64,000 bases of DNA from Caenorhabditis elegans (GCF_000002985.6 NC_003279.8:7936001-8000000), one strand, 5' to 3'; positions 17,911 through 29,000 are shown, counted from the first letter of the stretch. Translations and numbers: made by a program. Notes: a model not told the origin generated them from the sequence alone.

Positions 17911-18206
17911 CAGGGTGTGCGGCAAATTTGCCGAATTTGCCTTTTACCGATTTCGGCAAAGTTCGAAATTTGTCGCACATATCAAAAATTTGAGAATACA
18001 ATTTTGGCCAAAACTATTCATTTTGTCCCAAGAAATTGGGAAACAAAATGAAGTTTATTTGATGTTTAAGCAGACACACGACACGGCACTTATTCAGAAA
18101 CCAGATGGGCATTAAGAATTCAGTAGTTTTGACGCTCCAAAAAACATTAAATAATATCAAATGTTTCGGAGTTTGTTAAGCACGGCAAATTTTCCGAACA
18201 CCTCTG
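17911..18206. mobile_element. short hAT-type MITE, 296 bases
   Basis: The left end CAGGGTGTGCGGCAAATTTG and the inverted right end (CAGAGGTGTTCGGAAAATTT read inward) form imperfect terminal repeats. Both flanks carry the exact 8-base duplication TTTCAGAG (17903-17910 and 18207-18214). It shares the CAGGG-TGTGCGGCAA start with the 5770-6444 element but lacks its tandem internal units. No coding capacity. Confidence 0.82.
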
Positions 18207-18214
18207 TTTCAGAG

Positions 18215-19218
18215 TCATTCATTTTAAAATTTAGTCAAGACTTTTCTGTAGCTTAGAAATTTTTTTCCAACGTTCTGAAAAAGTTTACCTGTAAAATTAA
18301 ATTAATTTTCAAAAATTTGTTTCAATAATTGGCGGCAATCATTTTCGATGGTTCTACATATTGCCCCTTTATTAAGAGTTAATGTCAATATATAGAAAAA
18401 AAACTTGATTAATCTGAAAATAGCATATTTTAGTTAGAAGGTTCAAAATTGTGCTAAAAATTGCTTTGAAATGGCGACTTTTTGAACATAAGAAATAATT
18501 TTTTTAAAAGTATTGCCTAATATGATTGCAGCCCACACCTGTGTAGCAGCAATTTTAACTACTCTATGATCAGACCGACAATTGGTAGGTTTTGGTTTCT
18601 ACATTTTGAATTTAAGTGTTTAACATTTTCGTCAAAAAAGTATCATGGCTATAAACTCATTTAAAAATTACTTCTAATCAATCCACTACTTCTCAGAATT
18701 GCCTATTTTGCGTGGGTTGGAACACTGAAGACGTGAAGGTAAAAGAAGAATAAAAAGACGGGCGGTCCCCAGGAGAGAATGAGCAAAAGGAGCAGTGATC
18801 AGAGATTCAAGAGCCATTAAGACGCAGAGAAGAGGGTGGTGTCATAGAAATGAGCTATGAGAGAGAGGGAGAGAGAGAGAGAAAAAGAAGAGTTTTGTGC
18901 TCGCGCCCGTCGCCGTCGTTGGCCTAATCTCTCTAGATCTGATGACGGAGAGAAAAAAATGTGAGAGGAGAAGGGCAAAACGAAGAAAGAAGAAGAAGCA
19001 TAGTGTTGTCTTCTTCTTCTCCCTTCGTTTCCCTAGCTTCTCCCACAAAATTACACTATTCATATCACTTTTTGACGTCGCCTCTTCGTTTTTTCTCCTC
19101 ACCCTGCTTGTCGAATTCCTCCGGTTTTCTGACGTGTACCCCGCCTCCTCTTTCGTTTTTTTTCGCTCCTGGACCCTTCCGATACTTTGCACCAAAAATA
19201 AGAAAGAGAGAAAGAGAG
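18215..19218. other. spacer and GA/CT-rich region before the tentative gene at 19219
   Basis: From 18215 to 18700 the DNA is A+T-rich spacer. From 18780 to 19218 it is GA- and CT-rich, with open frames on both strands that overlap and mirror each other; their low-complexity content argues against coding. It may be promoter/leader DNA for the small plus-strand gene that follows. Confidence 0.45.
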
Positions 19219-20104
19219 ATGATGATGGACATCATATGTGGAGAACAGGAAGAGATTGAAATACTTGAAGAACTACGAAAACAAAGAAAAAGTCTATTGA
19301 AATGCAAAACAGGGATTTTTTCTTCAGATCTATTTATTGTTTCCCGATATCTAAAATTGAACACCGTAGGGCATGTGATTTTTCCAGATTCGCCGATCCT
19401 TCGAGCATGACGACCCTCAGACAAAGCTAAGCGACGATCTCATTTAAAAAAATATACGTTTTTTCCAATTTTCTGATAATTTTAAAATTCACAGTTTGTT
19501 TTCAGGCTTTTTTCAAATTTTTCTAAAAAGGGCAGTCTTTCTTTTTTTTTTCTTTTTGTTGGATGCACAGAGCCCTCCAAAACCTCAGGTTTTGCGGTTT
19601 CTTGAAGCAAATCATGTTGATAACTGTATCCCTGTACTGTGATTACTGAAGAAAAAAAAACAAATATAATAATATATCATGGAGTTGGTTATTTGAAAAG
19701 TTAAAATAAAGTATTGAACTTTTACAAATGTCTGACTGAAAATAGTTTGAAAGTATTTAGAAGAATGAAGCTGAAGGTGTTCTAGACCGCTCTCCGACAA
19801 TCGTATCGTTGTTCAAAGAAGATCAGCGATTTTCGATCGAAGAGGAGAATAAGACTGAAGGTGACGGAGCTAACTACGAGAATGAGGTGAATATGTGCTG
19901 TTCCACTCGGACAAAGGTTACCGGATGTCTAATTTTTTGGTCGCAAAGATGAATCAAATGTGAAAACTCAAAAAATACAAGTAACCATTCATTCAAGGAA
20001 AAAAATTTTGGGAACTCGATAGTAGATCACAAGAGCGGGCTGGTAATGGCAGAACATTACAGGAAGTATTGACTACGGTTGGCAGATTGCTGAAAATAAA
20101 TTAG
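19219..20104 (+). CDS. tentative small gene (exon set incomplete)
   Basis: Several plus-strand pieces look coding. (a) 19219 onward starts ATGATGATG and encodes a charged helix (EQEEIEILEELRKQRKSLL). (b) After an acceptor at 19387, IRRSFEHDDPQTKLSDDLI then stop. (c) After an acceptor at 19760, exon 19761-19886 is 42 codons with VLDRSPTIVSLFKED, joins in phase with 20063-20104, and ends LLKIN-stop. Pieces c and its last exon are the best supported: donor, acceptor and phase agree, and the stop is 24 bases from the convergent phosphatase stop, a typical tail-to-tail spacing. I could not connect (a) and (b) to (c) without a frame problem, so they may be alternative exons, a separate transcript, or chance. 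No family recognised. Confidence 0.4.
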
Positions 20105-20127
20105 TTACGACTACAAACATTCGAACT

Positions 20128-22319
20128 TTATACCTTTTTCACCAGCTTGAAATTGCCTTCCTTGGAGTTCTTCTTCTCGTGTCCCTTTGTTTCCTTGCTC
20201 TCTTTCGTATCGCAACTGTCCTTGTTACCATCTTTACTGTTCTTTCTCACAACGGGAATCGACAGAAGTGGTTCATTTGGAAGAGAGATCATGCTGATAT
20301 TGTCATTCTGGGCAGCAGTTTCCTCTTTGATCTCAACTTTTTGCGTCGCCTGAGTTTTTTGGTCTTCCATATCAGGTCCATCTTCCGAAGAAGATCTTGT
20401 TTCGAGTGGAAGTGGATGATCTTTGCATTCTTTTGGATGTTCAGTCTTCGGAGATTTGTGCTCTTTGCATTCTTTGTCCTTTTTGATAGGTTTCAGAATC
20501 TTTTCGCAAATCTTTTCCATGCATTCTTGTGCTTTTTCTGCTGGAGAATGATGTGGAGTAGCTTCTTTTGGAACAACTGGAACAGGCTTGGCATCAGCTG
20601 GAATGATGTTGAGTGCTGGTGTGGATGGTGTTGTTGGTACGTGATCCACTTTTCCACGTGTCTGGATGAACTGCTGGATGTTCCAAGTGAGAAGCTCAAC
20701 TCTCTGAAATATAATACATAAACCTTGCTTTCCACTGAAGTCACACTCACATCATCTAAATCCGAGTCATCCCAGTAGCCATTATCCTTTCCGTAGTTGA
20801 TCAGAATCTGCACAAGTGCCATGTATTGAATGTCAACTTGAATACTTCCGGCTCGGCTGTCTTAAAAAACGTGATTAATAAAAATCATCATTTCAATATT
20901 AACTTACTTCTCAAGGCTCTACAAGTTCCCAGCAAATCCAGTTCTTTCCCATCCGTCAGTATTTGAAGACATGCTTCAATCGCAACAAAAGTGCCTGTTC
21001 GGCCAATTCCGGCGGAGCAGTGAACAGTGACTGGGCCGGAAGCTGTGCGCACAATGTAGAGCATTCGGAGCAAAGCCATCGTAGAGTTAGGGACACAACG
21101 GTCAGGCCTGAAAGTAATTCTATTATTATAAAGATTTTCAGTTTGAGTTTTCTGATTTTGGTTTTTCAATGACACTAAACCGAATGTTGTTCTGTAAAGA
21201 TCAGTGGCTTACCATGACTTTGTATGCAAATGCTTCAAAATATGTTCCTTCCCATTGTCCACATTTCTAACTGATAATGTTCTTTTGATGATATTCGCAT
21301 CCTTATCATCCTCCAATGAACACAGAATGGTCCATGCTCCGAAAGTCATTGCTTCTCCAGCTTTTTCCGGATAGTATTGGGCACATTTAGCCTTTCCGTC
21401 TTCCATCACCTCACATAGCATCACAATGTAGGCAGTCTTCGTGTGAACAACCATTCTCCAGAAATCAATGACAGTTGCTGCAGTGGCGCCTTGTGTCAAA
21501 ATGAACGGAGCGTTCAAACCATTTACATAGTTTGCATGGATATAATCTCCATCACCACCATCACTGAGAATCACGCGTGTTATGTCATTGCAAACAACAT
21601 CTGAAATATTAATTTTAATTCGATTCAAGTTCCTATATTTCATACCTTTATAGCGATTCTTTGTTGGGTTCGCGTCAAAGATTTTCCGTTCCATTGGCTG
21701 ACCAGGATATGGTTTCACTTTTGTCATGAATTCGACTGAGTACTCTGGAGGATTCTTCTTGACAGCATCACTTGCAAACTTGAAGAAAACCTTCTTCTGT
21801 ACATCCGACAGTGGATCGCCTTTTAACTGAAAATCATAAATTCGGATTGAGAAGTGCTTTCTCTTTTTATTGTACTTTCCACCCGGACGAGGTCTCTCAG
21901 TCTACCTGCACCCTTCCCGATGTATACGGGAATGTATAATAATATAATTAACGTCCAAAAAGTCCAAAAGTATTTACCGGGATTATGGCATGCGTTTTTT
22001 CGTTATTGAAGTGGATCTTCTTGTCAGGATTCCAGACCGGATGAGAACATGCTCGTTTCCGTTCGGTTCCTCTTTTTGGTTTTCTCCTTTTCTGGGTGCT
22101 TCCAACCTCTTCCTTTTTCTCATTGTGAAGAACTGAAAGAATTCAGATTTTTCTAAATAATACTGTATGATTAAACTCACGAAATCCCAATCTTTTCAGT
22201 ACTCCTCCTTTCTTTTTATCCTTTTCATCAACTTTTTCGTCAGATGGCTTTTTCGCAAGGCGTCGAGATGCCTGTTGATCATCCTGCGAATTTCCACGTG
22301 TTCCCTTTCTTCGTTGCAT
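20128..22319 (-). CDS. classical protein tyrosine phosphatase with basic N terminus and charged C-terminal tail
   Basis: Seven exons (22319-22181, 22132-21978, 21826-21646, 21600-21213, 21107-20908, 20860-20751, 20703-20128) give 582 residues. The N-terminal 100 residues are Lys/Arg-rich. The catalytic domain spans about 100-390: NRYKD near the start, DYIHANYVNG, FWRMV, the WPD loop (KSWPDRC, split by an intron), and an intact P-loop HCSAGIGRTG. Because the WPD Asp, the P-loop Cys and the Arg are all present, the enzyme should be active. The last exon adds about 190 residues of Lys/Glu/Ser-rich, low-complexity tail with repeated KECKEH/KETKGHE-type segments. This arrangement resembles the large worm-specific PTP expansion, many of whose members are germline-expressed; that is inference. 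Confidence 0.88.
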
Positions 22320-22493
22320 TTTATTTCAGTTCACTGATCCGTTGATTGATGGATTACACTATCTCGGAACGATTCGTTTTTTTCGAGAAGCGTCGGTTTT
22401 ATTTTGATTTCTTCGTTCGAAGCTGACGAAGACAAATGTAGAAATAATTCAACTTTCGACTAATCTCTGATATTGACAACTTTCAAATAAGGA

Positions 22494-22504
22494 GGGGGGG
22501 GGGG
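22494..22504 (+). repeat. poly-G tract
   Basis: Eleven consecutive G residues, preceded by GGA, lie about 175 bases upstream of the phosphatase start. In C. elegans, monoG tracts can form G-quadruplexes and are deletion-prone when the DOG-1 helicase is absent; this one is shorter than the most affected tracts. Confidence 0.8.
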
Positions 22505-22708
22505 ACGTGGAAGTTCAAATTAAAAAAATATATACATATATGTTGTTGTAATTGTATTTTACGTTTTTACGAAAATAACATTTTCTAAATTTCACATTTC
22601 TGAAATGCGTGAACTTTTATTTCTGCCAACGAACTTAAACAATCTTATTTACAAATCTACTACGACTTCGAACAATCAAATTTATTCCTGACTTTTCAAA
22701 AGTGAGAG

Positions 22709-23906
22709 ATGGTAAAACCGGCAAATACTTCGTCTTCACTTATCACTAAAAGAGTTTTGACTCTCGGTAATAATGTCACAATTGATATATACGATCATCA
22801 TTATTATCCAATGGTAAGTTCATTTTTAAAAACTTCTAATCTTTTGAAATTTTTCAGTGGTTTTGGATTGTAATTTCTGTTGGATTTGTCTTCTGTACTC
22901 TGAGCTGTGCTGTTTGGTTTATGTGTGCTATGTGGAGATTGAAAAGTAATATTAGAATATTCTAATATTCTGTGGAACTTTTCCTGTCAGGCTTTTGCTC
23001 AGATAAGATTTTCTTTGCTCTCAGAATCCTAGCTCTGGTTTAGGTGGTGCTTTGATATTTTTTGCAAAAGATCTCTAATGGGGTTATTTAAGTAATGTAG
23101 CAAAATGTATTTAAATACATTTGTGACCTCACAAATGTATTTAAATACACGTTTTTATATACTTGAATACAGTTGTGACGTAATTTTTCTACACTTTTTA
23201 ATTTTCCGACACTACTTGAATAACCCCATAAGAAACAATCAAAATGTGTATGTTGGAATTTTAGAACTGGATGTTTTTCAGAGGGTAAAGAATGTAACCA
23301 TCCATCGTTTGAAGCGCGTACCGTTGTGACAAAAGATGGAGAAGAGAAACCGGATCCCAAAATGGCTCAAAAATCAGAAAAGACTTGTAAAAAATTAGGT
23401 GCATTGGGTGAAGCTGAATCGTTGGCCAAGAGCTTCAAAAGTATCAGATCGAAAAAGTCGATGAAGTCTACAAAATCCAAGAAATCTGAAAAAGATGTAG
23501 GACATGATGATCATAAGAAGGAAGATGTTCATGGTGATCAAAAGGATGATAATAAAGATCGAAACGATGGAGGACGAGATTCTCATGTTGTTCAGATGGA
23601 ACATAATTCTGAAGAGGAACACGAGCCGAGTGGATTTAAAAAGGTTTTTTTTAATCGTTGAATTTTGAAGGTACCTCAGATAAATCAAACCACGCAGGCA
23701 ACGCGTCTAGACCACGCAGAAGCTGGCAGTCTTGAGCGTGGTTGTAGGCGTTGCCTGCGTGGTTTGGAGCGGCACCTGAGCCGCTTATCGTAGAAAAAGC
23801 TTTGATGAGCACAAAGAAAATAAGAAAATATTGCTGCCAACAATTGGAAACTTTTAATGAAATATTTTTACAGCTGGGCAAGTCTTTCTTCAACTTCAAA
23901 AAGTAG
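22709..23906 (+). CDS. single-pass membrane protein with Lys/Ser-rich cytoplasmic tail
   Basis: Four exons (22709-22813, 22858-22945, 23282-23643, 23874-23906) give 195 residues. No family recognised. Residues about 36-62 form one membrane helix (FWIVISVGFVFCTLSCAVWF). There is no cleaved-signal pattern, so a signal-anchor is likely. The tail is low-complexity with repeated K-S units (SIRSKKSMKSTKSKKSEK), then a His/Asp/Lys-rich part and EHNSEEEHEPSGF; it ends LGKSFFNFKK, a basic/aromatic end. The KK terminus could act as an ER-retrieval signal if lumen-out topology holds. Introns 2 and 3 each carry a foldback sequence. Confidence 0.72.
23077..23232. repeat. foldback sequence in intron 2 of the membrane-protein gene
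   Basis: ATGGGGTTATTTAAGTAATG at the left is mirrored by CACTACTTGAATAACCCCAT at the right. In between is a nested palindrome of TGTATTTAAATACA units. No coding content. Confidence 0.65.
23687..23768. repeat. G+C-rich hairpin in intron 3 of the membrane-protein gene
   Basis: The sequence AAACCACGCAGGCAACGC near 23688-23705 pairs with GCGTTGCCTGCGTGGTTT near 23748-23765, an 18-base perfect stem. The flanks add GGTACCTCAG/CACCTGAGCC pairing. Looks like a small foldback element. Confidence 0.75.
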
Positions 23907-24836
23907 CAAACTCTCTTCACCTTCACCAAAGAATAGCAAATGTTGAATGCTCCAAACTTGTAGACTTATAGAACTGTAGAGCATCTTTATTTATGAATGA
24001 AACTGTTCACAAATGCCATTCTACTTATTTTAAACACCTTCTGAGCCAATTACCAGGAAAATTTCAAATTTTAAACTGCAATTTATATCCTCAACTTACT
24101 ACTTTTTTTCTTGATTTTCACACGATATTTGAATTTTTCAATAAAATCATACAGCCGATTAAATAAATGAATGCCGTGAGTTCTTCCTGTTCAAAATAAC
24201 AATCGAAATATGAATCTAAAATTCTGAAAAATCGTACTGCATTCAGTTTAATTTTCCATTATCAGATGATGAAACATATTTATTTCGAACAAAATTATTC
24301 ATAGCCAACGATAAACTTTAGGAATCCGAAGTTAGTCTTCAAGATATCCCAGATCACATTGAAGAAATGGCTAAACTCTTCCCAAATTCCAGAGAAAACC
24401 TTGTTCACAAGCATCGGACGATAGGCACATAACTAATCTCGGAATTTTCGTCTGATAGCCAAACTCCTGTCATTTGGTTACATCGGATACTGTACTTATC
24501 AGACAAATCATGGCGGCGAACTGTTGAGAAATTCTGGAATTGAAACTTGTTTATAATATTTGAGATTCACAACAGCAAACATAATTAAAATTAGAAAACA
24601 ACGAGTATTTCTCGAAATTTAAACAAATACTTTTAGAAGATCGGATTCTAACTCCATTCCTACACTTCAAACAAACTATATTTTCTTCTCTATAAAAAAG
24701 GCAACTAAATCAAAAGCTGCTTGAATTAGTGTCTTTTTTCATTCAACTCGATAAAATATTTACAGAAAAGACGTTTCAATCCGAGAGTTATCTGATAACT
24801 TCGATTTCAATGAGTTGCACATTTTTCAGAATCAGT
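23907..24836. other. intergenic region upstream of the tRNA
   Basis: Contains the 3' UTR of the membrane-protein gene and a possible micro-ORF on the minus strand (24295-24414). Otherwise A+T-rich with no recognised element. Confidence 0.5.
24295..24414 (-). CDS. possible micro-ORF, 39 residues
   Basis: The minus strand reads MLVNKVFSGIWEEFSHFFNV, then a Trp/Phe/Ile-rich amphipathic stretch ending FIVGYE-stop. The frame stays open 5' to about 24431, where ATTAG could be an acceptor. The composition (many aromatic and alternating polar residues, no low complexity) is more protein-like than random A+T-rich DNA. I found no convincing upstream exon in phase, so it may be a short gene or chance. 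Confidence 0.25.
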   Translation of the reverse strand: MLVNKVFSGIWEEFSHFFNVIWDILKTNFGFLKFIVGYE

Positions 24837-24921
24837 GCCCCGGTGGCCGAGCGGTCGAAGGCGTGAGACTTATGATCTCATTGGGTTAAACCAGTCGCGG
24901 GTTCGAATCCCGCCCGGGGCA
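24837..24921 (+). tRNA. nematode-specific V-arm tRNA, anticodon UAU (nev-tRNA-Ile type)
   Basis: An 85-base cloverleaf without intron. Acceptor GCCCCGG pairs perfectly with CCGGGGC, with discriminator A at 24921. The D arm is GCC...GGC. The anticodon stem TGAGA/TCTCA encloses the loop CTTATGA, giving anticodon UAU (codon AUA, Ile). A long variable arm TGG-GTTAAA-CCA makes it class II. The T arm GCGGG-TTCGAAT-CCCGC is intact. Six T's follow at about 24927-24932 as a Pol III terminator. A class II body plus A73 is the leucine pattern, whereas normal tRNA-Ile has a short variable loop. This matches the nev-tRNAs reported in nematodes, which are charged with leucine in vitro despite an Ile or Gly anticodon. 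Confidence 0.9.
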
Positions 24922-25163
24922 GAATATTTTTTCTCAGTTTTTCTAGCATGTGAAAACAGTTTACATTTGTTTTAAATTATTTAGCTTCCTGTTTTCAGAT
25001 TTTTCAGGTTATGTAAAATATTTGCGGGTTGATAATTCTTTCTCAATAGTATATTTTGCATATTCAGTCCTACTCTACTCCTCCCTTCACTATCCCCTAT
25101 CTAAATACTATCCATTCCAAGACAACAATTGATTTTTCTTTCAAAACTACAGCACTCCTACTT

Positions 25164-25460
25164 TTACTGAAGATTTCTTAAACTTACAACTCCATTGGTA
25201 TAATATACAGAAGATCGATGTCTTGTAAAACGTGGATATAAACAAGTAATTGAAACTTGAGTACAATCATCTCCATAATCAATATCCAATGGTGCAAACT
25301 TTGGAATCTCACCAATCGACATATTCTGTTGTGCTCTCATTTTTGCATAAACTTCCGCATCCACTTGTTTCAGTACCGGACATTTACACATTACAGGGAC
25401 CGATTCAGCTTGAACCAAAGAAATTATAAAAGCAACCAGAAATATAGAACCAATAGTCAT
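25164..25460 (-). CDS. small secreted cysteine-containing protein (possibly truncated)
   Basis: One exon of 98 residues. Residues 1-18 are a clear signal peptide (MTIGSIFLVAFIISLVQA). The mature part has a CKC near its N terminus and DDCTQVSITC in the middle, a pattern reminiscent of nematode C6/DUF281 extracellular domains, but the later cysteines of that fold are missing. Near the C terminus is a good donor (GTT|GTAAGT), so a further downstream exon may exist and the stop at 25164 may lie in intron; I found no clear following exon before the tRNA. It may therefore be a short gene, an incomplete model or a decayed copy. Confidence 0.55.
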   Translation of the reverse strand: MTIGSIFLVAFIISLVQAESVPVMCKCPVLKQVDAEVYAKMRAQQNMSIGEIPKFAPLDIDYGDDCTQVSITCLYPRFTRHRSSVYYTNGVVSLRNLQ

Positions 25461-26064
25461 GTTCAGTTGACAAACAGTAAATGATTTCAGGAAGGTATGA
25501 ATATTTGCAATTGCATAATTTGAATATAATTTATAAATTATTCAAAAAACAGGGGCGGAGTTTTTTTTTCATTTATAGAACCACGAATCAAATTAGTTGT
25601 CGATCAAAAATCTCAGAATTGAAACGTTAAAATTGTATTGCCAAATACAAAATCAGAAAGATCCTTACTCTATAACGGAAAACTTCAGACAATTTCAGCT
25701 TAAAACTATTCGGTTCAAATCGATTATCTATATAATAAAAACAAATAGTATTTGATATGAATTTTACTGATGAAAAATTTGTCTTGATCGTTTTGATAAA
25801 TCCATTTTTTCGAATCCTGAAGTTTTAATCGTCTAATAATACAGGACGATTTTGGATGGTGAAGAAAAACTAATTTTAAAAACCCTCCAAAAGTGCGGCA
25901 AGCTACCTCGCTCCACTGCACTTTTCTGTCTGGATTCTCATTCTTTCACGCACGCTCTCCATCATCACAAGATGTTACTGTTAAAATAATAATTGCAAGA
26001 ATCGTTTTTTAATTTTTTTTTAATTTTTAAAATTAACTTTTTAAATTTTCCAGAATAGCATGAA
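25461..26064. other. intergenic region upstream of rbg-2
   Basis: About 600 A+T-rich bases between divergent genes. A TTTTCCAG acceptor near 26053, 12 bases before the rbg-2 ATG, suggests trans-splicing. An out-of-frame ATG overlaps the start context at 26060. Nothing else is recognised. Confidence 0.5.
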
Positions 26065-29000
26065 ATGTCGGTGACTCCGGTCATTTTGGAGGCATACTGT
26101 GCAGTTAGTGATGAGGTTGCCAAGCAGGTTAAAAAGTATTTGCTCGGAGATTTCGCAGAAGAGTGTGAGAATTGATTTTTAGACATCAGAAAATACTGTT
26201 TCATTTTATTTTCAGCAAAGTTCGAACGAAAAAACTCTGAGAGCTCTGATGGCAGCGAGACGCAATTCTGCCGAGCAACAGAAAAGAAGGAAAATGTGGA
26301 AGTGTGGGACGATTGGGGTGATAAAGAAGAGGGCGCCGCAGAGAATTCATTAGAATCTGACGAATCTATACGAAATTGGCTTTTCCGATGTGATTTAAAA
26401 ACATATTCTGATGCAGAGTATCTTCTTGTCACTTGGGAATCAAGATTCGTTGTGCTACGGAAGCCCCCAGATGGTTTGGCTTCCAATTTGATACATTTTT
26501 TTAGCTTCTGGTGTTTTCAGAGCCGGTCTACAAAATAGTTTGCAAACAATATATAGAAGGAGATCCGATAAGCAATGAAATCACAGCTTCATCTATATTT
26601 GGACTTTCTAATGTTCGACACATTGAACTTCTCGATTCAATTATTATTGCTCTGGGGACTCTTGACGGTCATGTTTATTTCTTTACCGAACAAGGAACAA
26701 TGCTCTATTTCGATCGATTTTCAATATTTGAACCAGTTAATAGCTTGCAATTTGAAGTTGTAAAAGTGAGTTTTCAATTCAGAAAATGTTAATTATGATT
26801 TTTTAAAAGAAAAAAAAACATGTTTGATGTTTTAAAATACTTAAAATTAGCTAAACAGATCCGCCCTCTATATATCAGTTTGAGTCTAAATTTCGCTACT
26901 CCACCTATAAAGATAAAAATTAATATGATTTTTTTTAATTGAAAAATAAAATTTCAGACTGGTCAAACATTCATTGTGGTTTTCACCAAAGGATTCTTCA
27001 TGATTAATCCAATTTCACTCAAATCAGTTCTTTATCAAGCGAAGGTTTTGATAGCAAAATGCGAAAAAACAGTGAAACAAATATCAGAATCAATTGAACT
27101 TCAATCAGAACTTCTTGCTCCGGATATTAAAGGAAATATAATTCACGTGATATTCACAGGTCTTCATAAACCATCAACTTTGGAACAATACATCTCAGCA
27201 TCGTATGATTCATTTTATGCAAAAGTTGAAAAACCATCACTTCCACTTTACTCAACATTCATGGTTACAACAGAAAAAGAATTTGCAGTCTTTGTATGGC
27301 ACGATCGAGAAGAGCAAGATAAGCTTATAGATGACGTCATTAAATATGGAAAATCTCTGGTCCCTTCGTTTGGAATTCGAAAATTTTTTGGTATTTCTAC
27401 GGAACCTGCTCGAATCGCATCACATATGAGATCTGCTGTACATGCACCGACTAGAAGTATAATTATGGAGACAAGAGTGGCACAAAATGTGTCGAGATCT
27501 CCTGATTGTCAATATGTTGCAGTAACTGATCGTATGGCCAGAGTTCTTGTAATTGATGTGAGTTTTTTATTAGAATTTATTTTTCACTTATAAAACTTCG
27601 AGAAATTCACACATTTTTCAACGGAAATTTCGAAAAAAAACAAACAATTAAATGTTTCAAATAAATTAATTTTTAGATAGCATCCCGTCAAGTAGTTTTG
27701 ATCTTCAAAGGATATCGAGATGCATCAATATCATGGGTATCAGTTACTGAAGATGATCGTGTTGCACAGTTTTTGACTATATTTGCACCGAGAAGGTCGC
27801 TTCTGGAAGTTTGGACTGTATTGGTGAGTTTTTTATTAATTAAAAAATTTGAATCTACAGTAAAAATATCAGAATCTTAATTCTAAATTTTAAGTATCCT
27901 TATTTTACAAGAAAAATTATTAAGTTGTTTTTAAGACTCATATAATTTCCCTAAAATTAGACATTTTCAAAGTTTTGATAATATTGAAAATGACTAAGAA
28001 TGGAACAGTTTTTTTATTTGAATTTTCTTGAAAAAATCTGACCAAACAATTGAACATAAAAAAAAACAACCTCGACAGCGCTTCAAATTGTTCCCAGATC
28101 CAAAAAAATTTTCAAATCACAATAACTTCCTTAAGACAATTTTTTGGTAATGTGTTTTGATTTTAAAAAAAGTTAAAATATTTTAATTTTAAATTCTTTC
28201 TGATAGGAACCAATTTAAAATATTTTCTACGAATTTCATCTTGAGGAAGTAAGCTCCAAAACTGTTTAAAACAGTAAAAATGAATTATCGTATTTTGAAA
28301 TAATTTAATTCCACCGTTGTTTGATAAAATGAAGATTTCAGGGAAATGTTCGGGTATGTGCTCAGCACGTTCCATCTTCTGAATGTAATGTGGTCACTGG
28401 TGGAGAGAATAAAATGTTGTGTGGCCGATGTCACGTTCATACCGATTCAAACTCATTTTTTATTGATGAAAAAGGAGAATTTCATCGAATTGCTCTACCA
28501 TTCCATTTGGCACTCACAAGTAGATCACGTCAAGATCAACATGATCATTTACTTTTGAAACAACTTGAGAATACGAAAACTGGCGGAGAAGATTGGTTTC
28601 AAACATTTTCTGATCTTAAAATGGCGACATCCAGGAAAACAACATTCCAAAATGCTCTTCACAACTTATCAACTGCTGAAGAAGCTCATCAATTCATCGC
28701 AAGAATTCGAAGTATTCCAACATCAGCTTCTTTAGGAGATCTTCCAAATTCTGCTGAAAAATCAATTGGATTCTATGCAAGAACTGTAGCAGAAACAAAG
28801 CCACCAGTTGGAGAGTACGATGATAAGGATACTTCAAATTATAAATTGGATTCGATAGTCGAGAGAATTCTTGAATGTCATATGCAGAAGTTTGGTGAAA
28901 GAACCGATATGTTAAATGATAGTGAAGTGATGAAAGTTGGAGAATGGCTGAAATATGTGGATTTGTCTCAAGAGGATATTGATGTTTTTTCAGAGTAAGA

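Noticed and set aside
18842-19200. Open frames of 117-149 residues on both strands
   Set aside because: Same purine/pyrimidine bias artefact; sequences are runs of Arg/Lys/Glu or Ser/Phe/Leu without domains.
24837-24921. Reading the tRNA as Ser(UGA) or Leu(UAA)
   Set aside because: Placing UGA at the anticodon would break the anticodon stem register and put A at position 33 instead of U; Leu(UAA) would need CTTAAGA in the loop, but the sequence is CTTATGA.
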